Origin: Mucilaginibacter sp. cycad4
GTDB taxonomy: Bacteria > Bacteroidota > Bacteroidia > Sphingobacteriales > Sphingobacteriaceae
Length of the DNA stretch: 64,000 bases
Reading direction: 5' to 3'
Assembly: GCF_034263275.1 (NCBI RefSeq)
Contig: NZ_CP139559.1
Coordinates: 2,852,001-2,916,000, forward strand
Part shown: positions 51,098 through 59,920 of the stretch, in pieces
How the letters are laid out: each line of letters begins with the position of its first letter
Numbering within the stretch: the stretch's first letter is position 1
Position numbers and translations under genes: made by a program
The notes under the pieces: model-generated
The model's database searches: none
What the model was told of the DNA's origin: nothing
The model's input: only the letters and a program-made list of their open reading frames with translations

Positions 51098-53236
51098 ATG
51101 TCTAAACACAAGAAAAACAACTCTTCTATACACCAGGTACTTGCCCAAATGGTACTTGATATATTTGAACAAAACGGCAATACGCCACTTAACTATAAGC
51201 AGGTTTCTGCTAAACTAAACGTCCGCGATCCCGAATCGCGCGAAATCATTTACGAGATCTTAAAAGACGAGGTTAAAAAATCGGTATTAAAAGAGATCTC
51301 TCCCGGTAAATTCCAGCTGCTTGAACTTAAAACGTTTATTGAAGGCGTGGTTGACCTCACCAACGATGGTTCGGCCTTTATAGTTACCGATGATGAGTTT
51401 GAAAGCGATATTTTCATCGCTCCCCGTAAGCTCCGCACCGCCCTTAACGGTGACCGTGTGAAAGTTTATGTATACGCCAAAAGTAAAGGCAAGCACAAAG
51501 AAGGCGAGGTTATCGAAATTCTGCAGCGCGCCAAGATGGAGTTTACGGGTATTGTTAAACTCTCCGAGCGCTACGCCTTTTTCATTCCCGATGACCGTAA
51601 GATGATGCATGATATTTTTATCCCGATTAGCGAGCTTAACGGAGCAAAAAATGGCATCAAAGCTGTAGCCGAAATCACCGACTGGCCAACCGAAGCTAAA
51701 AACCCTATCGGCAGGATCAAACATATTTTAGGTGCCCAGGGCGAAAACGATACGGAAATGAACGCCATCCTGGCCGAATATGGTTTTCCGTTATCATTTC
51801 CTGCCGAGGTTGAGCATGATGCAGAAGAAATTTCGGATGTGATCACGCCCGAAGAAATTGCCAGGCGACGTGATTTCCGCAACATCACCACCTTTACCAT
51901 CGACCCATTTGATGCCAAGGACTTTGACGATGCCCTATCCTATCGTGTACTGGAAAATGGCAACTACGAAGTGGGTGTTCATATTGCTGATGTATCACAT
52001 TACATCATTCCCGATTCGGCTTTGGACAAAGAAGCTTTGGATAGGGCCACATCAGTTTACCTTGTGGACAGGGTAATCCCGATGCTACCGGAAAGATTAT
52101 CAAACGGTCTTTGCTCTCTTCGCCCTAAAGAAGAAAAACTCTGCTTTTCGGCAGTGTTTGAGATGGATGAGAATGCAAATATCATTACCGAATGGTATGG
52201 CAAAACCATCATCTACTCCGACAGGCGTTTTACTTATGAGGAAGTACAGGAAGTAATAGAAAGCGGCGAGGGCGATTTTAAAGATGAGATTTTTAAACTC
52301 AACGCACTGGCCTATAAGCTTCGCGACCGTAAGTTTAGAAACGGTGCCATCAGCTTTGAAACCACCGAGGTTAAGTTCAAACTGGATGAAACCGGCAAAC
52401 CAACAGGCGTTTATGTAAAGGAACGTAAAGACGCCCATAAACTAATTGAAGATTTTATGCTGCTGGCTAACCGTAAAGTAGCCGAACGCGTAAGTAAAAT
52501 GGGCAAAGGCAAACACAAATACACTTTTGTTTACCGCGTACATGATTCGCCCAAGCCAGATGCGCTGGCTAACTTTGCCCAGTTTGCGGCAAGGTTTGGC
52601 TATAAGGTCAATACCAAATCTGACAAGGAAACAGCCCGGTCGCTTAATTACCTGATGGAGGATGTAGAAGGCAAAAAAGAGCAGAATGTTTTAACACAGC
52701 TGGCTATCCGCTCCATGGCTAAAGCTATTTATACTACCAAAAGCAGCAGCCATTACGGTTTGGCCTTTGATCATTACACGCACTTTACCTCACCAATTCG
52801 CCGCTATCCGGATGTTATGGTACATCGGTTACTATTCCATTATTTAAATGGCGGTCAATCAGCCAATGCCGAGTTTTATGAAAAACTATGTTCGCACAGT
52901 TCTTTAATGGAGAAAAAAGCCGCCGATGCGGAGCGTTCTTCCGTAAAATATAAACAGGCGGAGTATCTTCGCGACCAGGTTGGCAATACTTTCATGGGCA
53001 TCATATCGGGAGTTACCGAATGGGGCATGTATGTAGAGATCATCGAAAATAAATGCGAAGGAATGATCCGCCTGCGCGATATCTCGGACGATTTTTATAC
53101 TTTGGACGAGAAAAACTATGCCATCATAGGTCAGCGTAAAAAGAAGATCTATCAACTGGGCGATGAAGTAAAGATCAAAGTAAAACAGGTTGACCTAACC
53201 AAAAAGCAAATAGATTTTATATTGGTACAGGACTAA
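51098..53236 (+). CDS. rnr: ribonuclease R
   Basis: A 712-residue 3'-5' exoribonuclease of the RNase II/R family: cold-shock-like OB domains (SAFIVTDDEFESDIFIAPRK near residue 94), RNB catalytic centre TIDPFDAKDFDDALSYRVLE near 266 with the four metal Asp residues, VGVHIADVSHYIIPDSALDK, RVIPMLPERLSNGLCSLRP near 327, YTHFTSPIRRYPDVMVHRLL near 562, and a C-terminal S1 domain (GIISGVTEWGMYVEIIENKC near 636). The lysine-rich tail of E. coli RNase R is short here (VKQVDLTKKQIDFILV). It degrades structured RNA. A TATCTTTG box at 51074-51081 lies 16 bases before the start. Confidence 0.96.
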   Translation: MSKHKKNNSSIHQVLAQMVLDIFEQNGNTPLNYKQVSAKLNVRDPESREIIYEILKDEVKKSVLKEISPGKFQLLELKTFIEGVVDLTNDGSAFIVTDDEFESDIFIAPRKLRTALNGDRVKVYVYAKSKGKHKEGEVIEILQRAKMEFTGIVKLSERYAFFIPDDRKMMHDIFIPISELNGAKNGIKAVAEITDWPTEAKNPIGRIKHILGAQGENDTEMNAILAEYGFPLSFPAEVEHDAEEISDVITPEEIARRRDFRNITTFTIDPFDAKDFDDALSYRVLENGNYEVGVHIADVSHYIIPDSALDKEALDRATSVYLVDRVIPMLPERLSNGLCSLRPKEEKLCFSAVFEMDENANIITEWYGKTIIYSDRRFTYEEVQEVIESGEGDFKDEIFKLNALAYKLRDRKFRNGAISFETTEVKFKLDETGKPTGVYVKERKDAHKLIEDFMLLANRKVAERVSKMGKGKHKYTFVYRVHDSPKPDALANFAQFAARFGYKVNTKSDKETARSLNYLMEDVEGKKEQNVLTQLAIRSMAKAIYTTKSSSHYGLAFDHYTHFTSPIRRYPDVMVHRLLFHYLNGGQSANAEFYEKLCSHSSLMEKKAADAERSSVKYKQAEYLRDQVGNTFMGIISGVTEWGMYVEIIENKCEGMIRLRDISDDFYTLDEKNYAIIGQRKKKIYQLGDEVKIKVKQVDLTKKQIDFILVQD

Positions 53237-53248
53237 TATTGGTGAATG

Positions 53249-53303
53249 GTTGATTGGGTGAGTGGTGGTTAGTTAACACGCTGCAACCACTCACTCAATC
53301 AAC
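53249..53303. repeat. 18-bp inverted repeat downstream of rnr
   Basis: GTTGATTGGGTGAGTGGT (53249-53266) pairs with ACCACTCACTCAATCAAC (53286-53303) with one G-U-compatible mismatch, around a 19-base loop. No T-run follows. It looks like an extragenic palindrome or an mRNA-stabilising hairpin; a short related CTCACT repeat follows. Confidence 0.6.
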
Positions 53304-53326
53304 TTAATGAACTACTCACTAAATAA

Positions 53327-54301
53327 ATGAAACAACTTACAGAGTTACAGTTACTGATAAACGATGCAGTAGGCAAACTAAGCTACCCCGCTTACCCGGC
53401 CGATCTGTATGAACCGATAAGCTATATTTTATCAATTGGCGGCAAGCGCATGCGCCCTGCCCTGCTCCTGCTGGCCTGCGACCTTTTTGGCGGCGACGTT
53501 GACAAAGCTATTGAACCCGCTTTGGCGATTGAAATATTCCATAATTTCACGCTGATGCATGATGATATCATGGATAAAGCGCCCCTACGCCGCGGTAAAG
53601 CTACTGTACATGAAAAATGGAACGCTAACGTGGCCATCCTTTCGGGTGATGCCATGATGGTAGAAGCTAACCGCATGATGATGAAGGTTGACGACAGCAT
53701 TTTACGCAAAGTGCTTGATGTTTTCAACGATACTGCCACAGGCGTGTGCGAAGGTCAGCAGATTGATATGAGCTTTGAACGGCGTAACGACGTAAGTATC
53801 GAAGAATACATTAACATGATCCGCCTTAAAACAGCGGTATTACTCGGCGGTACTTTAAAGATCGGTTCGATCATTGGCGGTGCAGCTTTAACTGATGCTC
53901 AGCTGATCGATGCTTTTGGGGTAAACCTTGGTATAGCTTTCCAGTTGCAGGATGATATTCTGGACGTATACGGCGATCCGGAAAAGTTTGGCAAGCAGGT
54001 TGGCGGGGATATCATCTCCAACAAAAAAACCTTTTTGCTTATCCGCGCTCTTGAACTTGCCAAAGACAACCAGGCACAAACGCTAAACCACTGGCTAAAC
54101 ATAACCGAATTTAACAGTGCTGAAAAGGTGAAAGCCGTAACCGACATCTACAACGAACTTGATATCAGGCAGCATGCTGAAAAAGCGATGCAGACCTATG
54201 CCGATAAGGCTTTCGTAGCCCTCGACGCTATTAATCTGCCCGAAGATCATAAACAGTACCTGCGAGATTTTGCAGACGGCTTGCTGGTGCGGGAGAATTG
54301 A
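53327..54301 (+). CDS. polyprenyl diphosphate synthase (octaprenyl-type)
   Basis: A 324-residue trans-isoprenyl diphosphate synthase. First Asp-rich motif in FTLMHDDIMDKAPLRRGKAT near residue 73 (DDxxD), the chain-length region before it (ALAIEIFHNF), GGKRMRPALLLLACDLFGGD near 36 for isopentenyl-PP binding, second DDxxD in AFQLQDDILDVYGDPEKFGK near 207, then GGDIISNKKTFLLIRALELA. It makes long-chain polyprenyl diphosphates for menaquinone or undecaprenyl carriers; the chain length cannot be set from sequence alone. Confidence 0.93.
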   Translation: MKQLTELQLLINDAVGKLSYPAYPADLYEPISYILSIGGKRMRPALLLLACDLFGGDVDKAIEPALAIEIFHNFTLMHDDIMDKAPLRRGKATVHEKWNANVAILSGDAMMVEANRMMMKVDDSILRKVLDVFNDTATGVCEGQQIDMSFERRNDVSIEEYINMIRLKTAVLLGGTLKIGSIIGGAALTDAQLIDAFGVNLGIAFQLQDDILDVYGDPEKFGKQVGGDIISNKKTFLLIRALELAKDNQAQTLNHWLNITEFNSAEKVKAVTDIYNELDIRQHAEKAMQTYADKAFVALDAINLPEDHKQYLRDFADGLLVREN

Positions 54302-54352
54302 TTTATATTACCATATTCAATAAAGAATCAAACAGTTAGCTCAAATAGTTAA

Positions 54353-55944
54353 ATGAAAAAGATCTATTACGTTTTAGCAATCTTGTTAACGTCAACGTCC
54401 CTGTATGCCCAAACCCTAACCTCAGGCGGAAAACTAAAACCAGAGCAAGCCATTATGGACGTAAGGCATTACACCATATCATTGGCTGTTGATCCGGTGC
54501 AGAAAACCATTGATGGTTTTGCCACCATCGATGTGATCATGGCAAAGCCGACCAAAATTTTATTGTTTGATCTGTTAGATTCTTTAACCATAAGCAAGAT
54601 TTTAGTAAACGGCAAACAGAACCTTTTGATTATAAAAACAATCTGATTACCATTAATACCACTAAAGAATTGCCTGCAGGTAAAGCAAGCGTAAAAGTTA
54701 TTTATGGCGGCAAACCGCATGTTGCCCGTCGCCCACCATGGGATGACGGTTTTATCTGGACACAAGATTCCACCGGACACCAGTGGATGGCTATCACTGC
54801 CGAAGGTACAGGCGGTAAATTATATTTTCCTTGTAAGGATCATCCCTCCGATGAGCCAAACGAGGGTGTTGATATGTTTATCACTGTTCCTAAAGACCTT
54901 GTAGTTGCCGGGCCTGGATTATTAAAAGGCGTTACTAAACAAAAGGAAACGTCAACATTCCATTGGCAAACCAAATACACCATTAACAATTACAGTATAT
55001 TGTTCAATGTAGGTGATTATACGGTGGTAACCCGTCCGTACACCACCGTAGATGGACACCAGGTTCCCATCCAGTTTTACGTACTAAAAGAACATGCCGC
55101 CAAAGCCGGGCATCACCTGGATATTTTTGTAAAAACTATCAAAGAGCAGGAGAAATACTTTGGCGAATATCCCTGGGTAAAGGAAAAGATAGGCATTGTT
55201 GAAACCCCACATTTGGGCATGGAGCATCAAACCATGAACGCTTATGGCGCCAAATTTAAATACACCACAGTTGGCGGTGAAGACTATGATGGCCTGATGC
55301 ACCATGAATTTGGACACGAATGGTGGGGCAATAAAGTTACCGCCAAAGACTGGGCCGATTACTGGATCCATGAAGGCATCTGTACCTATGGCGATGCACT
55401 TTATGTTAGGGAGTTTGAGGGTGAAAAAGCTTATATCAAATTCTTCCAAAACTCGGCACTCTCATTCGGCAATAAAATCCCTATTGTTATCGGGAAAGAT
55501 ATTGATGAAGAATCTGCTTATAATGGTGATATCTATGGGAAAGGCGCGTTCTTTATGCATACGTTGCGGTATATTATGGGTGACAGTACCTTCTTCCCTA
55601 CCCTTAAAGGTTTCGTTACTGATCCGCACTACACCTACAACAATTTAGCAAGCACTGATGATGTTATCCAATATTTCAGCAAAGCCGCCGGCAAAGATCT
55701 TAAGCCTTTGTTTGATCTTTATATCTATTCGATTAATAAACTGGAGGTGCATGTAAAAGCTCTACGCGGCGATAAGTACCAGGTTCAATTGCTTAATATC
55801 GATATGCCGCTACCTGTTGATATTGTTGCCGATGGTGTAAGCAAACGCTATACAGTTGATAAAAAAGGGATCACTATAATCAGCAAAGCAATGCCGGTTA
55901 TTGACCCTGATACCTACTATCTCAAGAAACTGATCATCGAATAA
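54353..55944 (+). pseudogene. M1-family metallo-aminopeptidase with a frameshift
   Basis: Two frames together make one protein of about 530 residues. The first (54353 on) has a signal peptide MKKIYYVLAILLTSTSLYAQ and the M1 N-terminal domain (DVRHYTISLAVDPVQKTIDG) and ends at 54646. From about 54619 the downstream frame continues it: EPFDYKNNLITINTTKELPA, then a GMEH exopeptidase motif, the zinc site HHEFGHEWWGNK followed 18 residues later by Glu in WIHEG, and a C-terminal region. One base is missing near 54611-54620 (GGCAAACAGA). This may be a real mutation, programmed frameshift or sequencing error. Zinc ligands are intact in the downstream part, which could be translated from ATG 54670 but without a signal peptide. 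Confidence 0.8.
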
Positions 55945-55948
55945 GTTT

Positions 55949-56392
55949 ATGAAAGGACTGGTTGTATTTGGTTTAATCATGTTTCCTATTGCACTGCTTG
56001 CCCAAAGTAAAATGACAAAGAAGCATGTTAAACCAGATACAACTATTTACAATACTGTTGATGCGGTGCCTGAATTTCCGGGAGGAATAGAAAAGTTGGG
56101 TATTTATCTCTCAAAGATGAAAATGCCAGCATTAGATACTACTGAATACATACCTGGCCGTGTGATTATACAAATGATTGTCGAGAAAGACGGGAATTTA
56201 ACCCACCTTAAAATAGTCCGGTCAAGAAACCAAACAATAGATCAGGCTTACCTGGGGCATCTTCGTAATTCGCCTAAATGGAAACCCGGACTTTTGCACG
56301 GCAAACCTGTAAGAGTATTATTTAGTTTGCCTATAATTGTTGAATTAGCTTACAACAATTATAGGCAAACAAAAAATCCCGATCAAAACTGA
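55949..56392 (+). CDS. TonB C-terminal-domain protein
   Basis: A 147-residue exported protein (signal MKGLVVFGLIMFPIALLAQS). The rest is a TonB-type C-terminal domain: VDAVPEFPGGIEKLGIYLSK near residue 33, VIIQMIVEKDGNLTHLKIVR near 72, LRNSPKWKPGLLHGKPVRVL near 107, SLPIIVEL. In Bacteroidota such short proteins with the PEFPGG start occur as stand-alone energy-transducer-like domains; without a membrane anchor it cannot itself couple to ExbBD. It starts 5 bases after the aminopeptidase stop, so the two are probably co-transcribed. Confidence 0.88.
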   Translation: MKGLVVFGLIMFPIALLAQSKMTKKHVKPDTTIYNTVDAVPEFPGGIEKLGIYLSKMKMPALDTTEYIPGRVIIQMIVEKDGNLTHLKIVRSRNQTIDQAYLGHLRNSPKWKPGLLHGKPVRVLFSLPIIVELAYNNYRQTKNPDQN

Positions 56393-56404
56393 CCGGGATT
56401 TTTT
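56371..56404. terminator. bidirectional intrinsic terminator
   Basis: AAAAAATCCCG (56371-56381) pairs with CGGGATTTTTT (56394-56404), giving an A-run on one side and a T-run on the other. It overlaps the end of the TonB-like gene and lies 23 bases after the rpmA stop on the other strand, so it serves both convergent units. Confidence 0.85.
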
Positions 56405-56427
56405 ATATCCTAATATTTGTTAACTGA

Positions 56428-56850
56428 TTACTCAGCTACAGTTTCTTCAGCAGCATCAGCAGCTTCTTCTTTTTTAGCTTTTGGTGCAGCAGCTTTCTTT
56501 GCTTTTGGAGCTTCTTCAGCAGCAGGAGCTTCAACAGCTACAGCTTCTTTTTTAGCTTTTGGTGCAGGTGCGGTTACTTCTTCAACTTCAGCAGCTTCAA
56601 ACGGAACTACTGATACGTATGAACGGTTATCAGCTTTCTTTTTGAAAACTACGATACCTTCAGCCAGTGCAAATAAAGTATGATCTTTACCAAGACCAAC
56701 ATTTAAGCCTGGGTTGTGCTTAGTACCACGCTGACGTACGATGATGTTACCTGCGATTGCTGGCTGACCACCGAAAATTTTGATACCTAAACGCTTGCTA
56801 TGTGACTCACGACCGTTTCTTGAACTACCGGCCCCTTTCTTATGTGCCAT
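56428..56850 (-). CDS. rpmA: 50S ribosomal protein L27 with long C-terminal extension
   Basis: Residues 1-88 are a standard bacterial L27: [61 protein letters not shown]27 is normally 85-94 residues. Here it continues with about 50 residues of alternating lysine- and glutamate-rich repeats ([40 protein letters not shown], ending TVAE). There is no N-terminal cleavable extension. The extension is in frame and starts after FEAAEVEEV. It lies 49 bases downstream of rplU. Confidence 0.96.
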   Translation of the reverse strand: MAHKKGAGSSRNGRESHSKRLGIKIFGGQPAIAGNIIVRQRGTKHNPGLNVGLGKDHTLFALAEGIVVFKKKADNRSYVSVVPFEAAEVEEVTAPAPKAKKEAVAVEAPAAEEAPKAKKAAAPKAKKEEAADAAEETVAE

Positions 56851-56899
56851 TTTTTATATCTTTTATGGAATTGCAGAACAACTCCGGTTCAACCTTTAA

Positions 56900-57208
56900 T
56901 TATAATGTAATACCGGTGATCTCGATTTTGGTAAATTGCTGACGGTGACCGTTTTTCTTTTTGTAACCTTTTCTTCTTTTCTTTTTGAAGATAATTACTT
57001 TATCACCTTTTAAATGTGACACGATCTTAGCCGATACTTTAGCGCCTTTCAAATCAGAACCTAATTTGAATTTACCTTCGTTTTCTGCTAACAATACACT
57101 GTCAAATTCAATACTAGCGCCTTCATCGCCTTGTAACCTGTGTACAAAGATCTGCTGGTCTTTTGCAACTTTAAATTGCTGTCCTGCTATACTTACTATT
57201 GCGTACAT
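56900..57208 (-). CDS. rplU: 50S ribosomal protein L21
   Basis: A 102-residue L21: MYAIVSIAGQQFKVAKDQQI, FVHRLQGDEGASIEFDSVLL, then KVSAKIVSHLKGDKVIIFKK with the conserved basic KRRKGYKKKNGHRQQFTKIE end. It binds 23S rRNA near L20. It forms the usual rplU-rpmA operon and is transcribed from the promoter at 57241-57271. Confidence 0.97.
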   Translation of the reverse strand: MYAIVSIAGQQFKVAKDQQIFVHRLQGDEGASIEFDSVLLAENEGKFKLGSDLKGAKVSAKIVSHLKGDKVIIFKKKRRKGYKKKNGHRQQFTKIEITGITL

Positions 57209-57240
57209 GTTTGTTAAATATTGTTTTAAATTTCGAGGTG

Positions 57241-57271
57241 CAAATATAGGGATTGATTATTTAATAAACAA
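57241..57271 (-). promoter_or_regulatory. promoter of rplU-rpmA
   Basis: Minus strand TTG (57271-57269), a 20-base spacer, then a perfect -7 box TATATTTG (57248-57241), 33 bases upstream of the rplU start codon. This matches the Bacteroidota primary-sigma consensus closely. Confidence 0.7.
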
Positions 57272-57283
57272 CACACCTTTATT

Positions 57284-57790
57284 TTATTTTTTGCTGCGAT
57301 TCTCAACGTCGGTAAGTTTTTTCTGGATTTCGCCTATCAGCCGCTGGTTGGCATCAATCAGCTTGGCATTACCGAAATAATCGCTGTCGAAGATTACACG
57401 CTTGGTTTTTTCCTTGTACTTAAACTCAATGATATACCGAACCGCCTTATTTGCAGCAGCAGCCGATGTATCACCAATCTCTTTCGACGGAAAATCCCAG
57501 AAACCCAGGTCGGCAGCCTTACGGTGCAGGTATAACAAATCGTCCTTGGTTAAACGCAAATGCTCTTTAACCAGCGAGTCGCGCCTGTCAAGGTATTGGA
57601 ACATGCCTGTACGTGAATCATATTTATTCACAAGGCTGTCCTTATGACCATACTGGAAACTGATCGATTCAAAATCAACGAAACGGTAGGGCGCATTCTT
57701 GATCATCATTCCATAATAATAAACGCAGTACAGTATAAACGGCACCACAACAGTCATGATCAAAAATATTTTTTTTAAACGGGGAGACAT
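57284..57790 (-). CDS. membrane-anchored hypothetical protein
   Basis: A 168-residue protein with one N-terminal membrane segment (IFLIMTVVVPFILYCVYYYG) and a soluble part of mixed alpha/beta character (FVDFESISFQYGHKDSLVNK near residue 37, LTKDDLLYLHRKAADLGFWD near 79, RYIIEFKYKEKTKRVIFDSD near 118, ending QKKLTDVENRSKK). I do not recognise a family. It begins 50 bases from one arm of the inverted repeat that brackets the four-helix-bundle gene, and ends near the rplU promoter. Confidence 0.6.
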   Translation of the reverse strand: MSPRLKKIFLIMTVVVPFILYCVYYYGMMIKNAPYRFVDFESISFQYGHKDSLVNKYDSRTGMFQYLDRRDSLVKEHLRLTKDDLLYLHRKAADLGFWDFPSKEIGDTSAAAANKAVRYIIEFKYKEKTKRVIFDSDYFGNAKLIDANQRLIGEIQKKLTDVENRSKK

Positions 57791-57792
57791 AT

Positions 57793-57830
57793 TTAATTAT
57801 TGAGTTATTGAATTACTGAATTATTGATTT
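57793..57830. repeat. left arm of a 38-bp inverted repeat flanking the four-helix-bundle gene
   Basis: Built of TTATTGA(A/G) units, this tract matches the complement of 58246-58283 in 34 of 38 positions. It is a degenerate direct repeat inside (TTGAGTTATTGAATTACTGA). Confidence 0.65.
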
Positions 57831-57841
57831 TTATTTATCTC

Positions 57842-58210
57842 TTATTTAGAAACGGTTTTTCGTGAGGCTGATGCAATTTTAAGAATCTGATTTGCTTCAT
57901 CTAATAATATAGAGATATCGGCTTGCTTCGTTATTTCAGCTTCAATTAACACTTCCATCCAAAAAGCCGATTCATCAGCTTCTTCGACTACAGTAGATAG
58001 CTTAGAGTGAAACTCGGCTTGAGATCTGGCCCTGCAGGCAGCGCGATAGTTGGCCCCTACAGACGATGAGGATCTTAAAAGCTGTCTGCCAACAATTTTG
58101 GCCTCTTCTGTTTTAGGCAGCGTTCTAAAAAATTTGATATTATCTACAACGAACTTCTTTGTTCGTTTTTTGAACATTTCGGCAAATTCAATTCTATCGT
58201 TTTCTCCCAT
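57842..58210 (-). CDS. four-helix-bundle protein (23S rRNA IVP/Avd-like family)
   Basis: A 122-residue all-helical protein, chosen start ATG 58210 (MGENDRIEFAEMFKKRTKKF); ATG 58231 adds seven residues. Family landmarks are DNIKFFRTLPKTEEAKIVGR, QLLRSSSSVGANYRAACRAR near residue 47 and FHSKLSTVVEEADESAFWME near 71, ending RKTVSK. This is the S23/Avd-like four-helix-bundle family: proteins encoded in 23S rRNA intervening sequences, stand-alone copies, or accessory proteins of diversity-generating retroelements. It lies between two 38-bp inverted repeats, which is unusual for a housekeeping gene. No reverse transcriptase is nearby. Confidence 0.85.
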   Translation of the reverse strand: MGENDRIEFAEMFKKRTKKFVVDNIKFFRTLPKTEEAKIVGRQLLRSSSSVGANYRAACRARSQAEFHSKLSTVVEEADESAFWMEVLIEAEITKQADISILLDEANQILKIASASRKTVSK

Positions 58211-58245
58211 TTCTTTATAATTAAGCAGCAAATTAAGTACTTATT

Positions 58246-58283
58246 AAATCAATAATTCAATAACTCAATAATTCAATAATTAT
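58246..58283. repeat. right arm of the inverted repeat flanking the four-helix-bundle gene
   Basis: Complementary to 57793-57830 (34 of 38). It runs into the stop codon of the symporter gene at 58280-58282. Confidence 0.65.
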
Positions 58284-59647
58284 ATTTCTCCTTCCCACTT
58301 GCTCACTACCGCCGTTGCCATGGCATTACCCAGTACATTGGTAGCAGAGCGGCCCATATCCAGCAACGGATCAATCCCTATCAGTAAAAACAAACCAGCT
58401 TCGGGAATATTGAACATAGACAATGTCCCTGCGATAACCACCAGCGAAGCCCTTGGCACGCCGGCCACGCCTTTACTGGTAAGCATCAGCACCAATAACA
58501 TGGATAACTGGTGCCCGAATGAAAGATGAATATCATATGATTGCGCCAGAAACAATGATGCAAAGGTCATGTACATCATGGAGCCATCCAAATTAAATGA
58601 ATAACCTAATGGCAATACAAAGCTCACAATTTTATTACTGCAGCCAAACTTCTCCAGTTCTTCAAGCACCTTTGGATAGGCCGCTTCGCTTGTTGAGGTA
58701 CTGAATGCAATGAGCATGGCATCCTTAATACTATTAATAAGCCTGAATACGGGCTTCCTCAATACGATGTAACCGGCTAATATAATTACCGACCAAAGCA
58801 CAATCAACGAAAAATAAAACTCACTGATAAAAATACCATAGGTTGAAAGTACACCCAGGCCTTGCTTGGCCACTACAGCGGTTATAGCACCAAATACAGC
58901 TAAAGGAGCCATTTTCATCACATAGCCGGTGATTTTCATGATCACGTGTGCAAAGGCATCCATGGCTTTGATCACTATTTTGCCCTGCTCGCCTATTGCG
59001 GCTGTAGCTACGCCAAAAAACAAGGAGAACACCACAATCTGCAGGATCTCGTTATTGGCCATCGCCTCAATAAAACTTTTAGGAAAAACGTGACCAATAA
59101 ACTCGGTTAATGACAGCGCCGATTTTTTGATGCCGGTACTTAAATGACTATCAGGAAGCGGCAGGTGCATGGTTTTTCCCGGTTCAAACAGGTTAACCAA
59201 TAACATCCCCAATAATAAGGATACCAGCGTGGCGCTGATAAACCAAAGCATGGTTTTACCGCCAATCCGGCCAACTGCCTTGATATCCCCTACCTTGGCT
59301 ACCCCTACCACCAAGGTGGTAAATACTAACGGGGCTACAATCATTTTAATAAGATTAAGGAATATCTTGCTTAGGATATTGTACATCTCCAGCTTGTCTT
59401 CCCGTGCATCGGTAGCCTGAGTTTGCAGTTTTACCTGGGCAATTCTTTGTAATTTAAGGTCTTTGTAGGCTGATACCGTAGTATCGGCTAACGCCTCTAT
59501 ATTCTTGTCGATACTTTTAATAGCAGAACCGGCGGTACTGAGTTGTTTATTAAGATCGGCAAAAACGTAGGTGTTATAAATATAACCGGCTACCACACCC
59601 AATACCAGTGCGATAAAAATGAAGAGCGTCAGTCTGCTTTTTTTCAT
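58280..59647 (-). CDS. dicarboxylate/amino-acid:cation symporter (DAACS, GltP-like)
   Basis: A 455-residue sodium- or proton-coupled transporter of the GltPh/DctA family. N-terminal TM (LTLFIFIALVLGVVAGYIYN), a predicted periplasmic insert with heptads (LNKQLSTAGSAIKSIDKNIE), LIKMIVAPLVFTTLVVGVAK near residue 121, the hairpin-1 serine-rich region AFSTSTSEAAYPKVLEELEK near 318, the Na/substrate motif SFNLDGSMMYMTFASLF near 352 (NMDGT-like), LTSKGVAGVPRASLVVIAGT near 398 and PLLDMGRSATNVLGNAMA near 436, where the usual Asp and Asn ligands are present. The substrate (glutamate, aspartate or C4-dicarboxylates) is not resolved. Confidence 0.93.
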   Translation of the reverse strand: MKKSRLTLFIFIALVLGVVAGYIYNTYVFADLNKQLSTAGSAIKSIDKNIEALADTTVSAYKDLKLQRIAQVKLQTQATDAREDKLEMYNILSKIFLNLIKMIVAPLVFTTLVVGVAKVGDIKAVGRIGGKTMLWFISATLVSLLLGMLLVNLFEPGKTMHLPLPDSHLSTGIKKSALSLTEFIGHVFPKSFIEAMANNEILQIVVFSLFFGVATAAIGEQGKIVIKAMDAFAHVIMKITGYVMKMAPLAVFGAITAVVAKQGLGVLSTYGIFISEFYFSLIVLWSVIILAGYIVLRKPVFRLINSIKDAMLIAFSTSTSEAAYPKVLEELEKFGCSNKIVSFVLPLGYSFNLDGSMMYMTFASLFLAQSYDIHLSFGHQLSMLLVLMLTSKGVAGVPRASLVVIAGTLSMFNIPEAGLFLLIGIDPLLDMGRSATNVLGNAMATAVVSKWEGEI

Positions 59648-59791
59648 TTAATTTAATAAGCCTGCAAAACTACAAAATTTACGCGCTGTTTAAACAGGCA
59701 TGGGAATATTCTATTTTATGATTTTCTTTAATGAAGAAACAAAATATCACCTCAAAGAAGCCGTGTTTTAATTTCTTCACTAATTATTTCG

Positions 59792-59850
59792 AATTAAAAC
59801 TAATTACACGAATGGTAACCTCGTCTGTATTCGTGTAATTAGTTTTAATT
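59792..59850. repeat. perfect 22-bp inverted repeat (extragenic palindrome)
   Basis: AATTAAAACTAATTACACGA plus two bases (59792-59813) are perfectly complementary to 59829-59850 across a 15-base loop (GGTAACCTCGTCTGT). It lies between the divergent symporter gene and the helical-protein gene; no T-run and no gene inside. It looks like a member of a dispersed palindrome family. Confidence 0.7.
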
Positions 59851-59920
59851 TTATTGAACTGCAAAGGTCATTCGTGAAAAAATATTTAAACAATTAGTAT
59901 TTTGCCCACTTATTTACAAC

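Noticed and set aside
57842..58231. Diversity-generating retroelement suggested by the Avd-like four-helix protein
   Set aside because: No reverse transcriptase, template repeat or variable target is visible near it; the family also has stand-alone members.
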